From Rhodothermales bacterium (lineage in GTDB: Bacteria; Bacteroidota; Rhodothermia; Rhodothermales; UBA10348): DNA of 7,573 bases. The notes beneath the pieces are model-generated. The model worked only from the letters and a program-made list of their open reading frames with translations. It did not search any database and was not told the DNA's origin. The position numbers and the translations under genes were made by a program. Location of the stretch: assembly GCA_013003255.1 (NCBI GenBank), contig JABDJZ010000058.1, positions 1-7,573 of the forward strand, in the 5' to 3' direction. This document shows, in pieces, positions 1 to 4,914 of the stretch (positions are counted from its first letter, which is position 1; the number at the start of each line of letters is the position of its first letter).

Positions 1-265
1 CTCCGGGAGATGACACGTTGAGTCGGTAGTGCCCTTTCACGACTTCCTCCGCTTCGAGCAGAAACCCGATCTCCCGGCTGTATGAAGCCAGGTGATCCAG
101 TCCCACGCCCGCATCCGAATCCAGGAAGACCTCCACCACCCGTGAGCCTTGACGGCCACGGACGACAATCTCGACTATGTAGACCTCGTCCATCGGAATG
201 ACCGTTTCGACGATCTTCCGAACCCGGTCTACCAAGGCAAGCGCCGCTGGTGCTGGTTCGTGCAT
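1..265 (-). CDS. rimP: Ribosome maturation factor RimP, N-terminal part (gene continues beyond the left edge)
   Basis: RimP binds the 30S subunit late in assembly and is a cytoplasmic maturation factor. The visible 88 codons start at the ATG at 265-263 and stay open to base 1. The fragment carries the family's N-terminal domain landmarks: the VEIVVRGRQGSRVVEVFLDS strand region at residues 31-50, the acidic DSDAGVGLD segment at 49-57, and the conserved (L/N)VSSPG segment at residues 83-88, which in the family is followed by LDRPL. The start is preceded by AGCAAA and has no good Shine-Dalgarno; only GAAG lies nearby. A short leader ORF in the same frame stops six bases upstream, so the ribosome may arrive by re-initiation. 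An intrinsic terminator sits directly upstream, so expression is likely controlled by attenuation. In many bacteria rimP leads the nusA-infB operon; those genes would lie outside this window. Identification is confident from sequence similarity recalled by eye. Confidence 0.93.
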   Translation of the reverse strand, partial: MHEPAPAALALVDRVRKIVETVIPMDEVYIVEIVVRGRQGSRVVEVFLDSDAGVGLDHLASYSREIGFLLEAEEVVKGHYRLNVSSPG

Positions 266-271
266 TTTGCT

Positions 272-343
272 TCAGTGCAAAAAACGCCCGGTCCGCAATT
301 GGACGGGCGCCTTCCGGCTGCAATAAAAAAGGGTGGCTGTCAT
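272..343 (-). CDS. Candidate 23-residue leader peptide ORF upstream of rimP
   Basis: A short ORF begins at the ATG at 343-341, preceded by GGAGG (355-351) seven bases upstream. This is the best Shine-Dalgarno in this gap and better than that of rimP. It encodes 23 residues, MTATLFYCSRKAPVQLRTG followed by RFLH, and ends in TGA at 274-272. The ORF passes through the whole terminator hairpin at 279-310 and stops six bases before the rimP start, in the same frame. That is the expected geometry of a translated attenuator leader or a re-initiation leader. No run of a single regulatory amino acid is present, so a classical amino-acid-starvation sensor is unlikely. Against it, so short an ORF can arise by chance, and the peptide has no recognisable family. 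Confidence 0.35.
   Translation of the reverse strand: MTATLFYCSRKAPVQLRTGRFLH
279..310 (-). terminator. Intrinsic (Rho-independent) terminator in the rimP leader
   Basis: Read on the minus strand, the 5' arm GCGCCCGTCC (310-301) is followed by loop AATTGC (300-295), 3' arm GGACCGGGCG (294-285) and six T residues (284-279). Four pairs next to the loop (GTCC/GGAC) and five outer pairs (CGCCC/GGGCG) form around one bulged C at 290. The plus strand has A residues instead of T at that end and no comparable T run at the other, so it acts on leftward transcription only. It lies downstream of the candidate rimP promoter, so it can stop both nadB read-through and transcripts started at that promoter. 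That placement suggests attenuation rather than simple operon termination. Confidence 0.8.
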
Positions 344-362
344 CAACCCCCCTCCAATCGCG
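294..362 (-). promoter_or_regulatory. Candidate antiterminator pairing in the rimP leader
   Basis: On the minus strand CGCGATTGGA (362-353) can pair with TCCAATTGCG (303-294): nine Watson-Crick pairs and one G-U. The right-hand partner is the loop plus the inner ends of both arms of the terminator hairpin, so the two structures exclude each other. The left-hand partner includes the first three bases of the leader ORF's GGAGG, so forming this helix would also hide that Shine-Dalgarno. The pairing needs the transcript to start at or upstream of 362, which agrees with the promoter element at 367-374. This is seen by eye only; no folding energy was computed. Confidence 0.35.
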
Positions 363-366
363 AGCC

Positions 367-398
367 CAAAGATACGATGGGGACGGCCTGATTGGCAA
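367..398 (-). promoter_or_regulatory. Bacteroidota-type promoter for the rimP leader
   Basis: On the minus strand a TTG (398-396) is followed after 21 bases by TATCTTTG (374-367). This matches the TTG/TAnnTTTG (-33/-7) pattern described for Bacteroidota primary sigma factor, whose reported spacing tolerates this distance. Transcription would begin near 364-360, giving a leader of about 95-100 bases before rimP. It is the only full match noted in an intergenic gap of this window. Confidence 0.6.
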
Positions 399-476
399 TG
401 GGCACGCGGGGTGCCTCACTACCTCTCCGGCAGGCTCCATCCCACCCGGATAGTCGGCAAAGGTTCCAGCTTCAGT
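399..476 (-). other. Rest of the nadB-rimP gap, no clear element
   Basis: This 78-base stretch lies between the hairpin after nadB and the rimP promoter. I see no ORF with a plausible start signal, no tRNA-like fold and no repeat. A 5-bp hairpin (GGCAC/GTGCC, minus strand, around 401-415) is too small to interpret. It is recorded so that the gap is accounted for. Confidence 0.4.
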
Positions 477-497
477 GGGCCCGCGGACCCGCGGCCC
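477..497 (-). terminator. GC-only hairpin immediately after the nadB stop
   Basis: Three bases past the nadB TAG, the minus strand reads GGGCCGCG, GGTC, CGCGGGCCC. This forms an eight-pair, all-GC stem with one bulged G and a four-base loop. No T tract follows (ACTGAAGC comes next), so it is not a standard intrinsic terminator. It could pause polymerase, assist Rho-dependent termination or protect the mRNA 3' end. Confidence 0.35.
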
Positions 498-499
498 GG

Positions 500-2086
500 C
501 TAGATAAACGTCGGGTGACGCTCTGACTCCACAGGCTGTGGGTAATCCGTGCTGTAATGGAGACCGCGGCTCTCCTTGCGGACCGAGGCGGACCGCACGA
601 TCAGGTAGGCCACAGCAATCATGTTGCGAAGCTCGCACACAGGCACGGAGACCTTGGACTTGCGGTAGAACTCCTCCGTTTCCTCATACAAGAGGCGAGT
701 CCGTCGCATGGCACGCCTCAGTCGGTGGTCGGACCGCACGATGCCGACGTAGTCCCACATGACGCGTCGAAGCTCATCCCGGTTGTGCGACACCAGCACC
801 CATTCGGCCGGGTACTCGGTACCGGAGTCGTCCCACTCGGGCACCGCATCCTCGAAGGACCGCTCGCCGGCCTGGCGCAGCGCGGAAGCCACCGCCCGCT
901 GGGAAAGCACCAGCGCCTCCAGGAGGGAGTTACTCGCCAGCCGGTTGGCGCCATGAAGTCCCGTATAAGTGACTTCGCCACAAGCCAGCAGCCCGTGAAT
1001 GGACGTTTGGGCATCCACATCGGTCACTACCCCACCGCAGACATAGTGTGCGGCGGGCACCACGGGGATGAGGTCGGTGGACATATCGAGGCCGTGCGAC
1101 TGGCACTCCTCGTAGATGGTCGGGAAGTGCCCCATCAACTCGTCCCGGCTCTCATGGGTGATGTCCAGATAAACGAAAGCGTCGCCGCGTTGCTTCAACT
1201 GGTCATCAATGGCCCGCGCAACGATGTCCCGTGGAGCCAGTTCAGCGCGTTCATCATACGAGGGCATGAACCGCTCGCCGTCGGTGTTCCTGAGCAGCGC
1301 TCCGTGCCCCCGGACGGCCTCGGAAATCAGAAATGAGTCGGCGTCAGGGTGGTAGAGCGAGGTCGGATGGAACTGGACGAACTCCATGTTCGCAATCCGG
1401 GCCTTGGCGCGATAGGCCATCGCAATGCCGTCACCGGTGGCGATGGCCGGGTTGGTGGTGTGGAGATACACCCGTCCTGCGCCGCCCGTAGCCAACATCG
1501 TGACCTTTGCCAGAACGCGATGCACCTGACCGGCATCCTCGTCCAATACGTAGGCCCCGTAACAATGTCGGGCTGGTTTGTCGCGTGAGACCACCTCGCC
1601 CAGGTGGTGCTCCGTGATGAGCTCCACCACGTAGTGATACTCAAACAGCTGAATGTTGGGGTGCGCCCGAGCCTGATCAAGGAGAGTTCGCTCAACTTCC
1701 CGGCCCGTGGCGTCTGCTGCGTGCACGATCCGGTGTGCGGAGTGCCCCCCCTCCCTGCCCAGGTGCAAGGCTTTGCCGCGCTTGCTGAAGTCGGCCCCTT
1801 GGGCTTCGAGTTCGGCGATGCGACGAGGTCCCTCCTGCACTACGAGGCGAACCACTTCTTCGTCACACAGGCCGGCACCGGCAATCAGCGTGTCCTGAAC
1901 GTGCGCCTCAACACTGTCTGCCTTGTCAACGACGGCGGCGATGCCGCCCTGGGCGTAGTTCGTGTTCGATTCGGCTGATTCCTTCTTCGTCACTACGCCC
2001 ACCGAGCCATGCTCGGCCACCGCGAGTGCGAACGAGAGTCCAGCCGCGCCACTACCCACTACCAGGTAGTCAAACCGATCCGCCAT
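500..2086 (-). CDS. nadB: L-aspartate oxidase NadB
   Basis: NadB is an FAD enzyme that oxidises L-aspartate to iminoaspartate, which NadA condenses with dihydroxyacetone phosphate to quinolinate in de novo NAD synthesis. The 528 residues match the usual family length. Visible landmarks are the dinucleotide-binding VGSGAAG at 10-16, SNTNYAQGGIA at 40-50, REGGHSAHRI at 111-120, FVQFHPTSLY at 236-245, EAVRG at 256-260, APRDIVARAID at 284-294, PAAHY at 344-348 and TGLHGANRLASNSLLE at 375-390. H240, R286 and H347 align with the E. coli active-site H244, R290 and H351, so the protein looks catalytically intact. Residues about 430-510 form the helical C-terminal domain of the succinate dehydrogenase/fumarate reductase superfamily. 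The sequence around 375-390 and the absence of succinate dehydrogenase features favour NadB over SdhA/FrdA. The ATG lies two bases after the prfB stop, with GGAG inside the end of prfB eight bases upstream, so translation is probably coupled. nadA and nadC are not in the window. Confidence 0.96.
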   Translation of the reverse strand: MADRFDYLVVGSGAAGLSFALAVAEHGSVGVVTKKESAESNTNYAQGGIAAVVDKADSVEAHVQDTLIAGAGLCDEEVVRLVVQEGPRRIAELEAQGADFSKRGKALHLGREGGHSAHRIVHAADATGREVERTLLDQARAHPNIQLFEYHYVVELITEHHLGEVVSRDKPARHCYGAYVLDEDAGQVHRVLAKVTMLATGGAGRVYLHTTNPAIATGDGIAMAYRAKARIANMEFVQFHPTSLYHPDADSFLISEAVRGHGALLRNTDGERFMPSYDERAELAPRDIVARAIDDQLKQRGDAFVYLDITHESRDELMGHFPTIYEECQSHGLDMSTDLIPVVPAAHYVCGGVVTDVDAQTSIHGLLACGEVTYTGLHGANRLASNSLLEALVLSQRAVASALRQAGERSFEDAVPEWDDSGTEYPAEWVLVSHNRDELRRVMWDYVGIVRSDHRLRRAMRRTRLLYEETEEFYRKSKVSVPVCELRNMIAVAYLIVRSASVRKESRGLHYSTDYPQPVESERHPTFI

Positions 2087-2088
2087 TA

Positions 2089-3202
2089 CTACGCCTCCGC
2101 GTTCTGAAGCAGGTACGCCCGGATAAGCGGATCCAGATCACCGTCCATGACGGAGTTCAGATCCGTGAGCTTGGTCTCCGTGCGATGGTCATTCACCATG
2201 GTGTAGGGCTGAAACACGTAGGATCGAATCTGTGAGCCCCATTCGATCTTCTTCTTCGAGCCCTCAACCGCGTTCTTGGCTGCCTCCTGAATGTCGCGCT
2301 CCAACTGATAGACGCGGCTCTTCAGCATGGTCTTGGCCCGCTCCCGGTTCTGAAGCTGACTCCGCTCCTCGGTACACTCGGCGACGACCTTGGCGTCAGA
2401 GCCGTCTGACAGCTGGCCGGTCCAGATCAGGCGTACACCGGTTTCCACCTTGTTGACGTTCTGGCCGCCTTTACCTCCTGATCGAAAAGTCTGCAACTCG
2501 ATCTCGTCAGATGACAGCTCGACGTCGATGGTGTCATCGATCTCCGGATACACAAAAACGGAGGCAAAACTGGTATGCCGCCTCCCACTCGAGTCGAACG
2601 GGCTGATGCGCACCAGACGGTGAACGCCGGATTCACCCTTCAGGTAGCCAAATGCAAACGGACCTGAGACTCCGATCGTGGCGCTCTTGATGCCTGCGCC
2701 GTCGCCCTCCTGGTACTCCATGAGGCGGACGTTGAAGCCGGCGCGTTCCCCCCACCGGGAGTACATCCGGACCAGCATGTCTGCCCAATCCTGGGCCTCT
2801 GTCCCACCCGCACCCGGGTTGACGGTGATAATGGCATCGCGCTGGTCGTCCGGACCCGCAAGCATGCGCTTGAGCTCAAGCTCCTCGACCTCCTTGCTGA
2901 GCTTGACGCTCTCGCGGGAAATCTCGGCGCCCAGATCAGCGTCATCCTCCTCGTCCGCCATCTCAATCAGCGTCTGGATGTCCTCCGCACGGCCCTTGAT
3001 GGACTCCCACGCGGTTAGCCAGACCTTTTGGGCGGCGATGGCCTTCTCCACCCGCTGCGCCTCCACCGGATTGTCCCAAAAGGATGGGTCCAGGCGCCGA
3101 CTGGCCAGCTCGTCTATCTCTTCCTGTCTTGAAGTGACGTCAAAGATACCTCCCTAGCGTGAACGCACGCTCGAGCAAATCGCGAGTCTGTTCGCGGTCC
3201 AT
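2089..3202 (-). CDS. prfB: Peptide chain release factor 2, expressed through a programmed +1 frameshift
   Basis: RF2 recognises UGA and UAA stop codons in the ribosomal A site and triggers peptide release. The gene starts at ATG 3202-3200, with AGGA eight bases upstream. It reads 20 codons (MDREQTRDLLERAFTLGRYL) to an in-frame TGA at 3142-3140. A +1 slip at CTT-T continues with GAC at 3141, giving 370 residues (E. coli RF2 has 365). The coding parts are therefore 3202-3143 and 3141-2089. The stop-recognition tripeptide SPF is at residues 200-202 and the catalytic GGQ at 245-247 (SGGKGGQNVNKVETGVRL), the glutamine being the usual PrmC methylation target. The SPF motif and the frameshift identify RF2 rather than RF1, which has PxT and no frameshift. 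Without the slip, only a 325-residue product from an internal GTG at 3066 would be seen, and this would lack part of the N-terminal helical domain. It lies 65 bases after the small membrane protein and two before nadB. Confidence 0.97.
3139..3154 (-). promoter_or_regulatory. prfB: Programmed +1 frameshift site of prfB
   Basis: On the minus strand the site reads GGG AGG TAT CTT TGA C. It has the three classical parts: an internal Shine-Dalgarno-like GGGAGG (3154-3149) one codon before the slip, the slippery CTT followed by T (3145-3142), and the poor-context stop TGA followed by C (3142-3139). It matches the E. coli signal (AGGGGG TAT CTTTGAC) except for the variant purine run. Low RF2 lets the stop stall and the ribosome slip to GAC, so RF2 controls its own level. 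Confidence 0.95.
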
Positions 3203-3267
3203 AGACTGTTTCCTGATACGGTGAATGACGATGCCGGCAGGTCCGGCGGCGCCGATAAACGCCCTGA

Positions 3268-3612
3268 CTACCTGAGAATGTTTCGAAGGCTACTGCCCGC
3301 CCAGCCCGCCGTGGCACCAAGCAGGCCGCCGACAAGCAAAGTGGCAACCGGAATGGCCACGGACGGCAGTCCCCCGGCAAGCGCCCCGACCACCCGAGTC
3401 ATCTCCTGGGTGGGTCCGGGGGCAATGGCGTAACTGTAGGCCACGAGAAGCCCCCAGGCCGTCAGAACGCCGACGAGCCCGATGGTCGCTCCCCGCTTTT
3501 CGACGAGAAAGCCCCCGAGCGCGGCGGCAGGAATCACGGCTACCCAACCCAAAGTCAGGTGGGCCAGCAACGCCAGAACCGCCGTGAAGAACGTAGCGCC
3601 TGAGCGACTCAT
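3268..3612 (-). CDS. Small hydrophobic membrane protein of unknown function
   Basis: I do not recognise this 114-residue protein. It is strongly hydrophobic and glycine/alanine-rich. Likely membrane segments lie at about residues 8-36 (one long or two short), 42-63 and 74-107 (one or two), separated by a basic EKRG turn at 38-41 and a polar APGPTQEMTR loop at 64-73. No signal-peptidase site, metal motif or known domain signature is evident. Its ATG overlaps the TGA of the upstream aminotransferase gene in an ATGA arrangement (3612-3609). This indicates translational coupling and supports both the start and the reality of the gene. The strong coupling suggests a shared transcript with the aminotransferase, but gives no function. 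A small transporter subunit or accessory protein is possible but unsupported. Confidence 0.75.
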   Translation of the reverse strand: MSRSGATFFTAVLALLAHLTLGWVAVIPAAALGGFLVEKRGATIGLVGVLTAWGLLVAYSYAIAPGPTQEMTRVVGALAGGLPSVAIPVATLLVGGLLGATAGWAGSSLRNILR

Positions 3613-4874
3613 CCGGTGACCGCTGCTTGGCTTTGGCGCTTCTCGGTGAACCGCTGAATCTTGGCGACCGCAGCTTCAATCTTCTCCAGCGACGTGGCAT
3701 AGGAGCATCGGACGAATCCGGCGCCACTGGGACCGAAGGCGTCTCCGGGGACGACGGCAACGTGCTCCTCGTGAAGCAATTCCTGAGCGAAGTCCTCCGA
3801 GTTGAGCCCGGTCGAGGTAATGTCCGGGAAGCAGTAGAATGCTCCCTCCGGTTCAAACGTGGGGCATCCGGCCGCCCGGAATCCATCAACGATGGTTCGG
3901 CGTCGGGTATCGTACGCCTGCCGCATCCGTTCCACGTCATCCTGGCAGTGCAGCAATCCGGCCAGTGCCCCCCACTGACCCGCGGTGGGCGCACTCATAA
4001 TGATGTACTGGTGCAGCTTGTACATCATGTCATAGACGGCCTTGGGGGCGCACGCATATCCGACGCGCCAGCCCGTCATGGCGTAGGCCTTCGAAAACCC
4101 GCCGAGGAGCACGGTGCGATCTCTCAGGGCGTCGATAGATGGCAAGCAGGTGTGGCCGGCCTCATATGCCGACCCGTATACCAGCCGGTCATAGATCTCA
4201 TCGGACAGCACCACGAGGTCATGCTTGACGATGACCTCTGCGATCTCTTCGAGGACTTCCCTTCTCAGAACAGCTCCAGTCGGATTCGAGGGATAGGACA
4301 GGAAGACCATCTTGGTGCGCGGCGTGATCCGGGCCTCAATGTCCTCGGCGGTCACCTGAAAGTCATTTTCGACGGAAGTGGGCACGTAGACCACCGTCGC
4401 GCCCGCGAACTGAGCGGCCGGTCCGTACGAGACAAAGCAGGGCTCCGGTATCAGGATTTCATCCCCCGGGTTCAGCAGGGCCAGCATGGCCAGCTGGAGT
4501 GCCTCTGAAACGCCCACGGTGACCAGTATCTCCGATGCCGGGTCATAGCGGACCCCGTACAGCCGCTGGATCTCTTCGGAGATGCCATCGCGCAGCTCGA
4601 TGATGCCCGCGTTGGAGGTGTATCCGGTTTTCCCCTCGTCCATGGAAGCCTTCGCCGCTTCAATGATGGCCGGGGGCGATACGAAATCCGGTTCGCCAAT
4701 GCCCAGGGAGATGACATCATCCATGGTAGCGGCTATATCAAAGAAGCGCCGAATGCCGCTGGGCGGAACACCCAGGACGCGATCTGCCAATCTGGACTCA
4801 AACGAAAAACCGTTGCTCATGTGCGCTGCCTGTTTCCCTTCCTTGCTGAACGCTGGGTTGGTCATCCGGGTCAT
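3609..4874 (-). CDS. Class I/II PLP-dependent aminotransferase (aspartate/aromatic PatA-like group)
   Basis: This is a cytosolic fold-type I aminotransferase, transferring an amino group between an amino acid and a 2-oxo acid. Landmarks are SLGIGEPDF at residues 56-64, SYPSNPTG at 193-200 (N197 contacts the cofactor ring), SDEIYDRLVYG at 224-234 (D225 and Y228 bind PLP), GGFSKAYAMTGWRVGY at 258-273 with Schiff-base lysine K262, and GFVRCSYATS at 386-395, where R389 should hold the substrate carboxylate. The overall sequence resembles the PatA/YugH and archaeal aspartate aminotransferase branch. The amino-acid substrate cannot be settled from sequence alone, so no symbol is given. The 421-residue form starts at 4874. 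An internal Met at residue 19 (4820) gives 403 residues, starting MSNGFSFESRLADRV, closer to the usual family N-terminus. Neither start has a strong Shine-Dalgarno. It lies 40 bases after the symporter gene and overlaps the following membrane-protein gene by four bases. Confidence 0.92.
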   Translation of the reverse strand: MTRMTNPAFSKEGKQAAHMSNGFSFESRLADRVLGVPPSGIRRFFDIAATMDDVISLGIGEPDFVSPPAIIEAAKASMDEGKTGYTSNAGIIELRDGISEEIQRLYGVRYDPASEILVTVGVSEALQLAMLALLNPGDEILIPEPCFVSYGPAAQFAGATVVYVPTSVENDFQVTAEDIEARITPRTKMVFLSYPSNPTGAVLRREVLEEIAEVIVKHDLVVLSDEIYDRLVYGSAYEAGHTCLPSIDALRDRTVLLGGFSKAYAMTGWRVGYACAPKAVYDMMYKLHQYIIMSAPTAGQWGALAGLLHCQDDVERMRQAYDTRRRTIVDGFRAAGCPTFEPEGAFYCFPDITSTGLNSEDFAQELLHEEHVAVVPGDAFGPSGAGFVRCSYATSLEKIEAAVAKIQRFTEKRQSQAAVTG

Positions 4875-4893
4875 CGGACGCCTACGCGAACCT

Positions 4894-4901
4894 TAAATAT
4901 A
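4894..4901 (-). promoter_or_regulatory. Weak candidate -7 element before the aminotransferase
   Basis: The 40-base gap between the symporter stop and the aminotransferase start contains TATATTTA on the minus strand. This differs from TAnnTTTG only in its last base. It sits about 20 bases before the ATG at 4874. No TTG is found at the expected distance upstream, and the gap has no terminator. The aminotransferase may therefore be transcribed both from the symporter promoter and from here. Low certainty. Confidence 0.25.
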
Positions 4902-4914
4902 CACCGCCACAGTC

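Noticed and set aside
325..349. Possible second terminator in the rimP leader: GGGT/ACCC followed by six T residues (minus strand)
   Set aside because: The stem is only four pairs with an 11-base loop, too weak to terminate. The GGG run is better explained by the leader Shine-Dalgarno region.
149..453. Two short plus-strand frames (149-391 and 250-453) opposite rimP and its leader
   Set aside because: They lie across rimP and its terminator on the other strand, have no convincing ribosome-binding site, and read as low-information shadows.
557..1336. 259-codon open frame on the plus strand
   Set aside because: It is antisense to nadB and its product resembles no family; nadB has intact catalytic motifs throughout.
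2089..3066. prfB starting at the internal GTG at 3066 (325 residues)
   Set aside because: The reading frame extends upstream with clear RF2 sequence to the +1 frameshift site, and a proper ATG with AGGA lies at 3202.
3141..3148. TATCTTTG on the minus strand, a full match to the Bacteroidota -7 promoter element
   Set aside because: It is the frameshift site of prfB (TAT CTT TG), explained by coding and recoding constraints. No TTG lies 17-23 bases upstream; the nearest TTTG is 27 bases away.
3233..3247. GCCGG/CCGGC inverted repeat between the membrane-protein gene and prfB
   Set aside because: It is a five-pair stem with a five-base loop, no T tract and no extension of pairing; common by chance at this GC content.
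3290..3994. 234-codon minus-strand frame overlapping the aminotransferase end and the membrane protein
   Set aside because: It is a frame-shifted shadow of two better-supported genes. Its product is rich in Arg, Pro and Ser with no fold-like pattern.
3627..4508. 293-codon open frame on the plus strand
   Set aside because: It is wholly antisense to the aminotransferase gene. The product has no recognisable motif, and long antisense frames are expected in GC-rich coding DNA.
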